The notes under the pieces were generated by a model. It made no database searches. It saw only the letters and a program-made list of their open reading frames with translations, and was not told where the DNA came from. Shown in pieces: positions 32,922 through 43,219 of a stretch of DNA of 64,000 nt (its first letter is position 1; the number at the start of each line of letters is the position of its first letter). The stretch is taken from positions 62,001 through 126,000 of the forward strand of contig NZ_CAMFKW010000001.1 in NCBI RefSeq assembly GCF_945957345.1. The letters run 5' to 3'. Origin of the DNA: an uncultured Allobosea sp. (lineage in GTDB: Bacteria > Pseudomonadota > Alphaproteobacteria > Rhizobiales > Beijerinckiaceae). The translations under genes were made by a program, and so were the position numbers.

Positions 32922-34314
32922 TCCAGCTCACGCATTTGCGGTCGATGGTCTTGCGCGAGATGCCGAGCCTGCGCGCCGCCGCCTCGCGGTCGCCGCCGAG
33001 CTCACGCAGAACCGCGAGGATATGTCGCCGCTCGACATCGGCCAGCGTCTGCCGTCCCGCCTCCCCTGTAGCTTCGCGGCGCTCGATGCCGCTGCCCAGC
33101 CCGGTCGGAAAGGTACCGAGAATGACGGCCCGCTCGATCAGGTTGCGCAATTCGCGGATATTGCCGGGCCAGTCATAGCGCCGGAGCATGGCGCGCACCC
33201 GCTCGTCGATCGCGACCGGCGGCATGCCGAGCTGGCGGGAAAACTCACGCATGAAGATCGCGGCGAGATCCAGCACGTCGTCGCCGCGCTCCTTCAACGG
33301 TGGCAGGGCAATCTGCACGACATTCATGCGGAAATAGAGATCGGCGCGGAAGGAGCCCTCCTCGACCCGCCGTTCCAGATCGGCATTCGTGGCGAAGACG
33401 AAGCGCGCATCGAAGGGCACCTCGCGCTCGGAACCCACCGGCCGGACGCGGCGATCCTCCAGTACGCGCAGCAGCTTGCTCTGCAGCGGGAACGGCAGAT
33501 CGCCGATCTCGTCGAGGAAAACGGTGCCGCCATGGGCATGCATGAACAGCCCTTCCCGCGCCCGGCCGGCGCTGGTGAAGGCGCCCTTCAGATGGCCGAA
33601 CAATTCGCTCTCGATCATCTCGGCGGGAATAGCCGCGCAATTGATCGGCACGAACAGCTTGCCGGCGCGGTTCGACATGGCATGGATCGCGCGCGCCACG
33701 ACCTCCTTGCCGGTGCCCGACATGCCGGTCAGCAGGACGGATGTCGGCAATGGCGCGACCCTGGCGACGGTGTCGCGCACCTGCTGGATTGCCCGCGAAT
33801 TGCCGAACAGCCTGTCGCCAGGCAGCGGTTGGTATCCCGGCGAGCGCAATTCATGCCTGAGCACGTCGTTCTCGCGCTGCAACCTCGCCTGGTCAAGGCA
33901 GCGCGACACCGCGTTGAGCAACTGGTTCGAGCGGAACGGCTTGAGCACGAAATCCACCGCGCCGGCGCGCAACGCCCCGATCGCGGTCTCCAGATCGGCA
34001 TAGGCCGTCATCAGGATGACATCGGCGAAGAAGCCGGCGGCGCGCTGCTCGGCGAGCCAGGCCAGGCCGTTCTGGCCGGGCATGATGTTGTCGAGGATCA
34101 CGACGTCGAAGGGCTGTTCCTCGACCTTTCGCGAGGCCTCCTTCGCGCTCTCCGCCTCCTCGATCCGCTTGCAGCGCGGGCCGAGCAGCTTGACGAGGAA
34201 ATTCCGCATGCCGGGCTCGTCGTCGACCACCAGGATCGACGCACCGGCCAGCCACGGGCCGAATTCGGCGTCGACGGCGGACTCCATGCCGGCCTGGCCT
34301 TGCTCAACAGACAT
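32914..34314 (-). CDS. Sigma-54-dependent response regulator (NtrC family)
   Basis: A 466-residue regulator: receiver domain with D75 in 'VVILDNIMPG' and K125 in 'VLKPF', AAA+ domain with Walker A 'GMSGTGKE' (197-204), sigma-54 contact loop GAFTSA (244-249, usually GAFTGA), Walker B 'GTVFLDEIGDL', and a C-terminal Fis-type HTH 'GGDREAAARRLGISRKTIDRK'. The start at 34314 has GGAAGG upstream; the frame is open 15 codons further without a better site. It is the obvious activator for the three -24/-12 promoters in the island. As it probably lies in the operon driven by one of them, it may amplify its own synthesis. Confidence 0.93.
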   Translation of the reverse strand: MSVEQGQAGMESAVDAEFGPWLAGASILVVDDEPGMRNFLVKLLGPRCKRIEEAESAKEASRKVEEQPFDVVILDNIMPGQNGLAWLAEQRAAGFFADVILMTAYADLETAIGALRAGAVDFVLKPFRSNQLLNAVSRCLDQARLQRENDVLRHELRSPGYQPLPGDRLFGNSRAIQQVRDTVARVAPLPTSVLLTGMSGTGKEVVARAIHAMSNRAGKLFVPINCAAIPAEMIESELFGHLKGAFTSAGRAREGLFMHAHGGTVFLDEIGDLPFPLQSKLLRVLEDRRVRPVGSEREVPFDARFVFATNADLERRVEEGSFRADLYFRMNVVQIALPPLKERGDDVLDLAAIFMREFSRQLGMPPVAIDERVRAMLRRYDWPGNIRELRNLIERAVILGTFPTGLGSGIERREATGEAGRQTLADVERRHILAVLRELGGDREAAARRLGISRKTIDRKCVSWNV

Positions 34315-34410
34315 TCCCGTCCTTCCCCCACCGCCCCCGAAGGCAGCGGCCCGCGCCACGCCGTCAGGCCAGCGATATCGCCTCGTCGAATGCCTTGCAG
34401 AGCGCGGCGT

Positions 34411-34641
34411 CTACCACGGCCCGAGGAAGGCCGGCGCAAGATCCTCGTTCACCATGCTCTGGGCTGCCTGGTCGGTCTGCTCGCTGCCGACCTCGTTCAT
34501 CCGCTTCGCCACGTCGAACAGCAGCGCGCGGACATCGTCCTCGCTCAGCAGGCCTTTCGCGACGAGCTTGCGAACCAGCGCCCGCAGCACGAGCGTGTCG
34601 ATATTACCGCGCTCCTGATGGGCTATCAGAGCTTCGTTCAT
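34411..34641 (-). CDS. Small hypothetical protein of the chaperone operon
   Basis: A 76-residue, mostly helical, soluble protein ('IDTLVLRALVRKLVAKGLLSEDDVRALLFDVAKRMNEV', residues about 14-51). It sits between cbpM and the response-regulator gene in the same direction (41 bp and 96 bp gaps). I do not recognise a family. Its conserved-looking helical composition and place in the operon suggest a stress-related partner or adaptor. The start ATG 34641 is clear. Confidence 0.65.
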   Translation of the reverse strand: MNEALIAHQERGNIDTLVLRALVRKLVAKGLLSEDDVRALLFDVAKRMNEVGSEQTDQAAQSMVNEDLAPAFLGPW

Positions 34642-34682
34642 GCCAGACCTCCCCGGCGCCTCAGGAAGCGCCGCCTTGCCCC

Positions 34683-34958
34683 TCAGCGTCCCTTGATCTC
34701 ATCGCGCAGCTCGGTGAGCACGCGGCGCAGGCCGTGAACCTGATCGACGAGATGCAGGATGACATCGATGCCCGCGTCGTTGGCGCCGAGATCGTCCTTG
34801 AGCTGCCTGATCAGATGCGCGCGCGCCACCTCGATCTCGCCGAAGAACAGCCCGGCCTCGGCCTCCTCCGGGACGAGCCAGCGCTGCTCCAGCCAGAGCT
34901 CCAGCACCTGGACCTGGATTCCCGACGAGGAGAGAAATTCCTGCTTGGTCATCCTCAT
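34683..34958 (-). CDS. cbpM: Chaperone modulator CbpM
   Basis: A 91-residue MerR-like helical protein ('TKQEFLSSSGIQVQVLELWLEQRWLVPEE', then a long helix 'ARAHLIRQLKDDLGANDAGIDVILHLVDQVHGLRRVL'). This is the pattern of CbpM, the small inhibitor that binds the J-domain of CbpA and stops it from stimulating DnaK. The ATG at 34958 overlaps the cbpA stop (TGATG); GTG 34961 and ATG 34952 are alternative starts. Coupling to cbpA is as in the E. coli cbpAM operon. Confidence 0.88.
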   Translation of the reverse strand: MRMTKQEFLSSSGIQVQVLELWLEQRWLVPEEAEAGLFFGEIEVARAHLIRQLKDDLGANDAGIDVILHLVDQVHGLRRVLTELRDEIKGR

Positions 34959-35857
34959 CACGCCCTGCCCTCACGCGGATCGTAGTCCTTGTCCTTCCAG
35001 CCCGACACGAAGCTCTCGAGCTCCGGATCGGGCGATTTCGGCAGCACCACCTTGAGCTGGACGAACTGATCGCCCTGGCCTCCCTCGCGCCGCGGCACGC
35101 CCCTGCCGCGCAACCTCAGCTTCGTGCCGGTATTCGAGCCCTTGGGCACCGACATCGTCACGTCGCCTGTCGGCGTCGGCACCCGGACCTGCCCGCCGAG
35201 AACCGCCTCGGTCAGCGAGATCGGCAGCTCCAGCGTGATGTCGTCGCCGTCCCGGGTGAAGCGGCGATCCGGCCTGACCTCAACCTCGATCAAGGCATCC
35301 CCCGGCCCGCCCTTGCCGGAACCGGGAGCGCCCTTGCCCTTGAGGCGCAGCGTCTGGCCGTCGACCAGCCCGGCCGGGATCTTCACGTCGATCGTGCCGC
35401 CATCCGGCAGCGTCAGCCGCTTGGTTGCGCCGGTGATCGAATCCACCAGGTCGACCGCGAGATGATAGTGCAGGTCCTGGCCGCGGCGGTTCGCCCGCGC
35501 CTGCTGGCTGCGGCGCAGCAGCTCGGCGAAGGCATCGTCCTGATCCATGAAATCGGAAAAGCCGGAGGCGTCGGCATAGCGATCGCCCTGGTCCGAGGTC
35601 GCGTAGTCCCGGTAGTAGTGGTGCTGCGGCCGCTCGGCGCCGGATTCGTCGATTTCACCGGCGTCGAAGCGCTTGCGCTTGTCGGCGTCGCTGAGCAGGT
35701 CATAGGCAGCCGCGACCTCCTTGAACTTCTCCTCGGCCGCCTTGTCGCCGGGATTGAGATCCGGGTGCAGCTTCTTCGCCAGCTTGCGGTAGGCGCTCTG
35801 GATCTCGGCGGCGGAGGCCGTCGCGGCGACACCCAGAACCTCGTAGGGATTTTTCAC
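34958..35857 (-). CDS. cbpA: DnaJ-like co-chaperone CbpA
   Basis: A 299-residue class B J-protein. The J-domain (residues 1-66) has H31-P32-D33. No zinc-finger Cys repeats are present, which separates it from DnaJ. The two C-terminal substrate-binding beta domains follow ('[19 protein letters not shown]', 'GDALIEVEV', '[20 protein letters not shown]'). It delivers substrates to DnaK and stimulates its ATPase. The start is GTG 35857 with CGGAG upstream. It lies in an operon with grpE, dnaK and its own inhibitor cbpM, so a complete alternative Hsp70 cycle is encoded here. Confidence 0.92.
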   Translation of the reverse strand: MKNPYEVLGVAATASAAEIQSAYRKLAKKLHPDLNPGDKAAEEKFKEVAAAYDLLSDADKRKRFDAGEIDESGAERPQHHYYRDYATSDQGDRYADASGFSDFMDQDDAFAELLRRSQQARANRRGQDLHYHLAVDLVDSITGATKRLTLPDGGTIDVKIPAGLVDGQTLRLKGKGAPGSGKGGPGDALIEVEVRPDRRFTRDGDDITLELPISLTEAVLGGQVRVPTPTGDVTMSVPKGSNTGTKLRLRGRGVPRREGGQGDQFVQLKVVLPKSPDPELESFVSGWKDKDYDPREGRA

Positions 35858-35905
35858 GGGCTACTCCGAAAGCCTGTACGACGGCAAAGCTTGCACGGAC
35901 CGCCA

Positions 35906-36598
35906 TCACTTCGCATGGAATTTGATAGCGGCATGCGTCCCATCGCAGAAGGGCTTGTTTCGCGAGCCGCCGCAACGGCACAGGGTCACGCGCTGGCGGG
36001 TTTCGTAGGCCTCGCCATCAGCCGAGACGACGGCGATCCCGCCCCGCAGCCAGATCGGCCCGCTGCAATCCTCTGCCGGGTCCTCGATGAAGCCGATCGA
36101 GGCTTCGGCATCCTGCTCCAGCGCCGCCTGCCTGGCCTTGTCCCAGACCACGAGCCGGCCAGACGGGCAGTTCTGGACCTGGCGAATGAAGGCCTCGCTC
36201 TCCGCGAGCTCTCCGGTTTCGGCCACCTCGTTCCAGACCTGCCCGTTGGCATCACAGAACCGCGCGAAGGCACAGAGCGACTCGACATCGAGCAGCGTCA
36301 GCGCCGGCCCGTCCACGGCTTGCGCCCGTTCGAGGTAGGGCAGCCGGCTCGCCGTCTCGGTGCCGTCGAAGCCGATCTTCGCATGCGTGCCGTCGCAGAA
36401 CGGCTTGCTGTTCGAATGCCCGCACCGGCAGAGCGCGACGGACTTGCCGGCCTCGGGCCGGTCCTGACCCACCCATTCCTCCGAAACGCCCTCCGCGTCG
36501 GTCGCGATCGTCAGATCGGCGAGCCGGACGGAGCCGGTCACCAGATAAGGTCCGTTGCGCGTGATCTTCACGCGCACGCCGTTCCGGTCGTCCTTCAT
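35906..36598 (-). CDS. Tandem CDGSH iron-sulfur protein
   Basis: A 230-residue protein with two CDGSH [2Fe-2S] motifs. The first has C57, C59, C68 and H72 (CRCGHSNSKPFCDGTH) and the second, at the very C-terminus, C207, C209, C218 and H222 (CRCGGSRNKPFCDGTH). Three further cysteines in the middle (C109, C115, C144) lie in a ferredoxin-like linker. Such two-CDGSH proteins are predicted redox or Fe-S transfer proteins of unknown physiological role. The start at 36598 follows an AGGGAGG ribosome-binding site. It is placed between dnaK and cbpA, which is unusual and suggests that repair of redox-damaged proteins is part of the operon's job. Confidence 0.88.
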   Translation of the reverse strand: MKDDRNGVRVKITRNGPYLVTGSVRLADLTIATDAEGVSEEWVGQDRPEAGKSVALCRCGHSNSKPFCDGTHAKIGFDGTETASRLPYLERAQAVDGPALTLLDVESLCAFARFCDANGQVWNEVAETGELAESEAFIRQVQNCPSGRLVVWDKARQAALEQDAEASIGFIEDPAEDCSGPIWLRGGIAVVSADGEAYETRQRVTLCRCGGSRNKPFCDGTHAAIKFHAK

Positions 36599-36629
36599 GC
36601 CTCCCTCCTTCGCTATCCGGAGTTGCGGG

Positions 36630-38534
<1,905 letters not shown>

Positions 38535-38587
38535 GCTGCTCCCTGTCGTGCTTGGTTGTTCCGTTGTCCTGTTCGACGCGCGGCGCC

Positions 38588-39280
38588 CTAGCCGGTTCCA
38601 CTCTTTGGATCTCGCGGCGATGGCGACGCTTGAGCCTCCGTTGCCGATGCAGCCGGGCTTGCCTTCGCAGACGGCCCGCCGCGAGCGATTCCGACCTTGG
38701 CCGGGCGCAGCGGACGCGTTCCGATGGCATAACCGGGCTCCACCACCTGGCTGACCGTGCCGTCCGGGACGGCGGGATCGGGAACCTCGAACAGCGCCTC
38801 GTGGAAGTTCGGATCGAACCGCTCGCCGACCGGCACGAGCTTCCTGACGCCATGCCTCTCCAGGACGCGCAGCAATTCCTTGCCGGTGAGATCGACGCCC
38901 TCGACCAGCGCCTTGACCAGGTTTTCGCCACGATGAGCCTCGGTATGGGCGCTCGCCATGGCGCGCTCCATGTTGTCGGCCACGGGCAGAAGATCGCGGG
39001 CGAAGCGCGTGACGGCATATTGGCGCGCATCGCCCAGGTCGCGCTCGGCGCGGCGCCGGACGTTCTCGGTCTCTGCCAAGGCCCGCAGCAGGCGGTCCTT
39101 CAAGGCAGCGTTCTCGGAACGGAGCTCGGCCAGCGCGCCGGCTTCCGCTTGCGACGGCGGCGCCGCTCCGGCCGCGGTGCTCTCCCCCTCGCCGCTCGGC
39201 ACTGCCGGGGTCTGCTCGCCGGAAGCAGGCTCGCCAGCACCGTGCCTCCTGTCCTTGGCTCCGTCGTTTTCACCGATCAT
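38588..39280 (-). CDS. grpE: Nucleotide exchange factor GrpE
   Basis: A 230-residue GrpE. It has a disordered acidic N-terminus (about 1-55), a long coiled coil ('[29 protein letters not shown]'), and the beta domain '[54 protein letters not shown]' (about 143-197), closely following the family signature. The start is at MIGENDG (39280) behind GGAGG; a longer frame exists but lacks a site. The C-terminal ~30 residues are an extra Ala/Ser-rich tail. It releases ADP from DnaK, encoded 53 bp downstream. Confidence 0.94.
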   Translation of the reverse strand: MIGENDGAKDRRHGAGEPASGEQTPAVPSGEGESTAAGAAPPSQAEAGALAELRSENAALKDRLLRALAETENVRRRAERDLGDARQYAVTRFARDLLPVADNMERAMASAHTEAHRGENLVKALVEGVDLTGKELLRVLERHGVRKLVPVGERFDPNFHEALFEVPDPAVPDGTVSQVVEPGYAIGTRPLRPAKVGIARGGPSAKASPAASATEAQASPSPRDPKSGTG

Positions 39281-39368
39281 CGGCGCCTCCGCTCCAACTC
39301 TGCCGCCGCGGCGGCTCATCAGGAAGATTGCGAGCCGCAGCCGACCGGGCTCGCATGGGCAAGCGGTG

Positions 39369-39932
39369 TCAGTTCATCGATCTCAGCCGGAAGCCTGCGC
39401 CGAGCAGGGCGCAACCCTGGAAGATCAGGTCGATCGACAGGATGAGGCCGAGCAGCCAGGTGCTGTTCACCGGCCAGCCGACCAGAACGAGCAATCCGAC
39501 AACCGTCGAGAGAATGCCGGAGGCGACGATCCAGCCCCAGCCACGCTCCGACATCGCCCCGGCCCCGAGCCAGATCCGCATGATGCCGGAGGCCGCCGTG
39601 AACAGGGCAAGGAACAAGGTCATGGCAGACGAAGCCAGCGATGGATTCATGAATGTCGCGGCACCGGCGGCGACGTAGAGCACACCGCTCAGGAGCCAGA
39701 GGATGAAGCCGCTCCAGCGCGCGATCCGGAAGGACTGCACGATCTGGAGGATGCCGGCCACGATCATCGCGGCGCCGAGATAGTAGACGGTGACGAGGGT
39801 CGCGAGCAGCAGATGGCTGCTCGCGACGAGGCCGAGGACGATGAAGGCGGCCCCGAGCGCGACGAACCAGCCCCAGGCGGCGCGAATGCCGTCCGCAGCG
39901 ATCGCACCATGGCTCCTGTCGATATGCGTCAT
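39369..39932 (-). CDS. HdeD-like inner-membrane protein (DUF308)
   Basis: A 187-residue protein with six predicted helices in three hairpins, e.g. 'GWFVALGAAFIVLGLVASS', 'YLGAAMIVAGILQIVQSF', 'GFILWLLSGVLYVAAGA' and 'GWIVASGILSTVVGLLVLVGWP'. This repeat structure is that of the HdeD acid-resistance family. The start at 39932 (MTHIDRS) is chosen over an upstream start at 39977, which lies in the promoter leader. It is the first gene after a sigma-54 promoter (39974-39988) and probably heads the operon with grpE, dnaK and beyond (88 bp to grpE). Confidence 0.88.
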   Translation of the reverse strand: MTHIDRSHGAIAADGIRAAWGWFVALGAAFIVLGLVASSHLLLATLVTVYYLGAAMIVAGILQIVQSFRIARWSGFILWLLSGVLYVAAGAATFMNPSLASSAMTLFLALFTAASGIMRIWLGAGAMSERGWGWIVASGILSTVVGLLVLVGWPVNSTWLLGLILSIDLIFQGCALLGAGFRLRSMN

Positions 39933-39973
39933 GGGGCCGTCCTTCCTCGCGAACGAGCGTGCCCGATATCTCC

Positions 39974-39988
39974 GCAATAGCCGTGCCA
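39974..39988 (-). promoter_or_regulatory. Sigma-54 promoter of the hdeD-chaperone operon
   Basis: The minus-strand sequence TGGCACGGCTATTGC is an essentially perfect sigma-54 promoter (TGGCAC-N5-TTGC). Transcription should start near 39962, about 30 bp before the hdeD ATG. The nearer activator palindrome is centred at 40048, 61 bp upstream of the -24 GG. Confidence 0.88.
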
Positions 39989-40042
39989 GCGCATAATTCT
40001 TTTGGAATCAATACGTTAATTCAAGTCGGAGGGGGTCGAGAA

Positions 40043-40076
40043 GACATTCTGTCCGGCCTGTGGAAGACAGAATGTC
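40043..40076. promoter_or_regulatory. Tandem upstream activator sites of the hdeD promoter
   Basis: GACATTCTGTC (40043-40053) and GACAGAATGTC (40066-40076) are exact reverse complements of one another, each internally palindromic (GACA-N3-TGTC), with centres 23 bp apart. They match in motif and spacing the pairs at 30850-30885 and 45550-45583. Confidence 0.8.
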
Positions 40077-40113
40077 TGGAAGGAAAGCCCCCTCTTGCCT
40101 TCGCGCCTCGCGC

Positions 40114-40509
40114 CTATCCGTTGCCTTTCGATCCGTAGAGCAACCTGATCGCCGCGACGGCGACGAGGATGAACGTGCCGTTGTTCCTGACGTCGTCATC
40201 CGACGACAGCCCGTATTCTTCCCAGACACCAACGAAATTATGGGCCTCGCCCTCGGCCACCACCCGCGTGGCGACATCCTTGATGGCGTCGAGCTGAGCG
40301 AGATCGAAATTCAGGCCATCAAACGTGCCATAGAGTCCGTGCCGTCGCAGGAAGCCCGACATCTTCTCGGAAGCGAGGCCGAGATAGAAAAGCAGGTCGG
40401 CGGCTTCCAGAGGCCTATCCGTCGCCTGTGGGAAGAAGCCGATCCCGGCATTCGGAAGATCATGCGCCCTGATGTCGGTCGTGAGCTGCTGGATTGGCAC
40501 GAAGGTCAT
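40114..40509 (-). CDS. Hypothetical soluble protein
   Basis: A 131-residue protein with no predicted membrane helix except a weak C-terminal one ('FILVAVAAIRLLYGS'). It includes 'LEAADLLFYLGLASEKMSGFLRRHGLYGTFDGLNFDLAQ'. The start at 40509 follows GGGAG. It lies downstream of the bd oxidase genes in the same direction (117 bp gap) and just before the hdeD promoter. Not recognised; it is probably conserved in similar islands, but that is a guess. Confidence 0.6.
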   Translation of the reverse strand: MTFVPIQQLTTDIRAHDLPNAGIGFFPQATDRPLEAADLLFYLGLASEKMSGFLRRHGLYGTFDGLNFDLAQLDAIKDVATRVVAEGEAHNFVGVWEEYGLSSDDDVRNNGTFILVAVAAIRLLYGSKGNG

Positions 40510-40626
40510 GTCTCGCTCCCGGTTTTGCGATTGTGATCCCGCCCTTCCGCAATGTTGACGCCTGCGGCACGGCCCGTGATCTGCTCCCATCCTCCACGAA
40601 ATCGCGGCGAACCGCAGGCGCCCGGC

Positions 40627-40743
40627 TCAGCCGGCAAGAACCAGCTTGATGATTCCGCTGAGCAGGCCGAGCACCGCGACGCTGGCGATCCAGATGCCCG
40701 CCATCCAGGCGAGCCGTTTCCAGAGCGGGGCGACGGGCGTCAT
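40627..40743 (-). CDS. DUF2474 single-helix subunit, CydX-like partner of the bd oxidase
   Basis: A 38-residue protein, MTPVAPLWKRLAWMAGIWIA followed by SVAVLGLLSGIIKLVLAG, with one membrane helix preceded by a W-K-R-L motif. It begins with ATG 40743 overlapping the cydB stop (TGATG). Size, topology, the WKRLAWM start and position directly after cydB fit the DUF2474 family, small proteins that accompany CIO-type bd oxidases as CydX does in E. coli. Confidence 0.82.
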   Translation of the reverse strand: MTPVAPLWKRLAWMAGIWIASVAVLGLLSGIIKLVLAG

Positions 40744-41747
40744 CAGTGATATCCGTGCACGCCGGCCTTGCCCCGGAAGACCCAATAGGCCCAGCCGGTA
40801 TAGGCGAGGATGATCGGGATGATGACGAGCGCGCCGGGCAGCATGAAGGCCTGGCTCGAATAGGGTGCCGCCGCATCCCAGATCGTCACCGCGCGCGGCA
40901 CGACGTAAGGGTAGATGCTGATCCCCAGCCCGACGAAGCCGAGCAGGAAGAGCGCGAGCGCCATCAGGAAGGGCAGCTTTTCGAACTCGCGCTTCAGGCC
41001 CCAGATCAGCGCCGCGGCGCAGATCGCCACCAGCAGCGGCACCTGTGCCGTCAGCAGCACGCCAGGCATGGCGAACCAGCGCCGCCAGTAGTCATAGGCC
41101 AGGAAGGGCGTGGCGGCGCTGACGGCCGCCAGCGCCGCGAGCGTGGCAAGCGCCAGCCAGAAGGCGACACGGCGGGCATGGTGCTGGCTGGAGCCTTCCG
41201 TCTTCCAGATCAGCCAGGTCGCGCCAAGCAGGCCGTAGCCGATCACCACGGCGATGCCGGTGAGCAGGCTGAAGGGGCTGAGCCAGTCCAGCCAGCCGCC
41301 GGCATAGGCGTTCTGCTCGACATGGATGCCCTGCAGGATCGCGCCCAGCGTCACGCCCTGCGTGAAGGCGGCGACGAAGGAGCCGAGGCAGAAGGCGACG
41401 TCCCAGAGCGGGCGGTGGCGCGGATCGCGCCAGCGGAACTCGAAGGCCACGCCCCGGAACACGAGGCCGAGCAGCATGGCGATCATCAGCGGATAGGTCG
41501 CCGGCAGGATGATGCCATAGGCCAGCGGGAAGGCGGCGAAGAGGCCGCCGCCGCCCAGCACGAGCCAGGTCTCGTTGCCGTCCCAGACCGGCGCGATCGA
41601 GTTCATCGCCTGGTCGCGCTCGTCGCCGACCGCAAGGCTCGGGAACAGTATGCCGATGCCGAGGTCGAAACCGTCCATCACGACATAGGCCATGACCGCC
41701 AAGCCGATGATGCCGGCCCAGAAGACGGTGAGGTCGATGCTGGCCAT
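40743..41747 (-). CDS. cydB: Cytochrome bd-type (CIO) ubiquinol oxidase subunit II
   Basis: A 334-residue membrane protein with about eight helices. Family features are 'YVVMDGFDLGIGIL', 'APVWDGNETWLVLGGGGLFAAFP' and 'LVFRGVAFEFR'. It is the second subunit of a bd-type quinol oxidase, which passes electrons from quinol to oxygen without pumping protons. The ATG at 41747 is 5 bp past the cydA stop. A longer frame upstream is a shadow of cydA. Confidence 0.95.
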   Translation of the reverse strand: MASIDLTVFWAGIIGLAVMAYVVMDGFDLGIGILFPSLAVGDERDQAMNSIAPVWDGNETWLVLGGGGLFAAFPLAYGIILPATYPLMIAMLLGLVFRGVAFEFRWRDPRHRPLWDVAFCLGSFVAAFTQGVTLGAILQGIHVEQNAYAGGWLDWLSPFSLLTGIAVVIGYGLLGATWLIWKTEGSSQHHARRVAFWLALATLAALAAVSAATPFLAYDYWRRWFAMPGVLLTAQVPLLVAICAAALIWGLKREFEKLPFLMALALFLLGFVGLGISIYPYVVPRAVTIWDAAAPYSSQAFMLPGALVIIPIILAYTGWAYWVFRGKAGVHGYH

Positions 41748-41752
41748 GGCGT

Positions 41753-43165
41753 TCACTCCCCCGCGCCGGCCGGGGCGACGACGCCGGGCGCCGGCGTGAT
41801 GCCTGCCGCGCGTTGCGGTATCGGGGCCGGAGGCGGCTCTCCGCTGCCGGGCGGCTTCGCCATCAGGCGCAGCAGGTAGTAGATGCCGGCTCCGAAGGCG
41901 AAGAAATAGACGATGACGAAGGCGATAAGCGAGGCGGCGACGGCCGGCGCCGCCAGCGGCGAATGGGATTCGGCCGTCCGCAGAAGGCCATAGACGGTGA
42001 AGGGTTGGCGCCCGACCTCGGTCGTCACCCAGCCGGCGATCACCGCGACGAAGCCCGACGGCCCCATCAGGATGGCGGCGCGATGCAGCCAGGACCAGTC
42101 GTAGAGCTTGCGGCGGAAGCGGGCGAGCAGGCTCCACAGGCCGATGCCGAGCATGGCGAAGCCGAGCGCGACCATGATCCGGAACGACCAGAACACGATT
42201 GGCACCGGTGGCCAGTTCTCGCGCGGGAAATCGACGAGGCCCGGCAGCGGCGCGAACGGGGCGTGCTTCAGGATCAGCGAGCCCAGATGCGGGATCGAGA
42301 CCTCGTAATCGACCCGCGCCTCTGCGCTGTTGGGCAGGCCGAACAGGATCAGCGGCGCGCCGTTCGGGCTCGGCTGGTAGTCGCCCTCCATCGCCAGCAC
42401 CTTGATGGGCTGATGTTCGAGCGTGTTGAGCCCATGCGCGTCGCCGGCCAGGATCTGGATCGGCGCGACCAGCGCCGCCATCCACATCGCCATGGAGAAC
42501 ATCGTGCGGGCGCCGGCATTCGCCCGGTCCTTCAGCAGGTGCCAGGCCCCGACCCCGCCGACGGCGAAAGCGGTGGTCAGGTAGGCGGCGATCACCGTAT
42601 GGACGAGCCGATAGGGGAAGCTCGGGTTGAAGATGATCGGCAGCCAAGAACCGGCCGGCACGAACTGCCCCTGCGCGTTGATGGCGTAACCGGCAGGCGT
42701 CTGCATCCAGCTGTTCGCCGAGAGGATCCAGGTCGCCGAAATCAGGGTGCCGAGCGCCACCATGCAGGTTGCGAAGAAATGCAGCCGCCGGCCGACCTTG
42801 TTCATCCCGAACAGCATCACGCCGAGGAAGCCGGCCTCCAGGAAGAAGGCTGTCAGCACCTCATAGGCCATCAGCGGCCCGATGATCGGCCCGACCTTGG
42901 TCGAGAAGACCGACCAGTTCGTGCCGAACTGGTAGGACATCACCACGCCCGAGACCACGCCCATGCCGAACACGACCGCGAAGATCTTGAGCCAGTAGCG
43001 GAAGAGATCGAGATAGACCCCTCGCCCCGTCTTCAGCCACAGCGCCTCAAGCACCGTGAGATAGCTCGCGAGCCCGATCGAGAAGGCCGGGAAGATGAAG
43101 TGGAACGAGACCGTGAACGCGAATTGCGCGCGGGCCAGGACAACCGGATCGAACTGGTCGAACAA
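41753..43165 (-). CDS. cydA: Cytochrome bd-type (CIO) ubiquinol oxidase subunit I
   Basis: A 470-residue subunit carrying the hemes. Heme-ligand His22 lies in 'FTVSFHFIFPAFSIG'. The body has 'WILSANSWMQTPAGYAI', 'AMEGDYQ' in the quinol-side loop and 'GWVTTEVGRQPFTVYG'. The Q-loop is short, as in the cyanide-insensitive (CioA) branch. The start is TTG 43165 with a GGAGGAAGG ribosome-binding site. It works in oxygen-limited or inhibitor-stressed respiration. It lies 54 bp after the molybdoenzyme gene on the same strand, so the two may be cotranscribed. Confidence 0.95.
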   Translation of the reverse strand: MFDQFDPVVLARAQFAFTVSFHFIFPAFSIGLASYLTVLEALWLKTGRGVYLDLFRYWLKIFAVVFGMGVVSGVVMSYQFGTNWSVFSTKVGPIIGPLMAYEVLTAFFLEAGFLGVMLFGMNKVGRRLHFFATCMVALGTLISATWILSANSWMQTPAGYAINAQGQFVPAGSWLPIIFNPSFPYRLVHTVIAAYLTTAFAVGGVGAWHLLKDRANAGARTMFSMAMWMAALVAPIQILAGDAHGLNTLEHQPIKVLAMEGDYQPSPNGAPLILFGLPNSAEARVDYEVSIPHLGSLILKHAPFAPLPGLVDFPRENWPPVPIVFWSFRIMVALGFAMLGIGLWSLLARFRRKLYDWSWLHRAAILMGPSGFVAVIAGWVTTEVGRQPFTVYGLLRTAESHSPLAAPAVAASLIAFVIVYFFAFGAGIYYLLRLMAKPPGSGEPPPAPIPQRAAGITPAPGVVAPAGAGE

Positions 43166-43219
43166 CGTCCTTCCTCCTAAAAGCGTGACGCCGGCCCCGC
43201 GATCAGCATCCCCGGCGTC

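Noticed and set aside
30894..33071. A 725-codon open frame on the plus strand opposite the histidine kinase
   Set aside because: It is antisense to a kinase with all catalytic motifs; its translation is Arg/Asp/His-rich without domain patterns. High GC makes long antisense frames common here.
34411..34641. Treating the 76-residue protein as an antitoxin of a toxin-antitoxin pair with cbpM
   Set aside because: CbpM is identifiable by sequence and by coupling to cbpA; the 76-residue protein has no toxin or antitoxin motif.
40549..40563. AGGCGTCAACATTGC (minus strand) as a sigma-54 promoter for the 131-residue gene
   Set aside because: The GG-N10-GC spacing fits, but the -24 half is poor and no activator palindromes are upstream.
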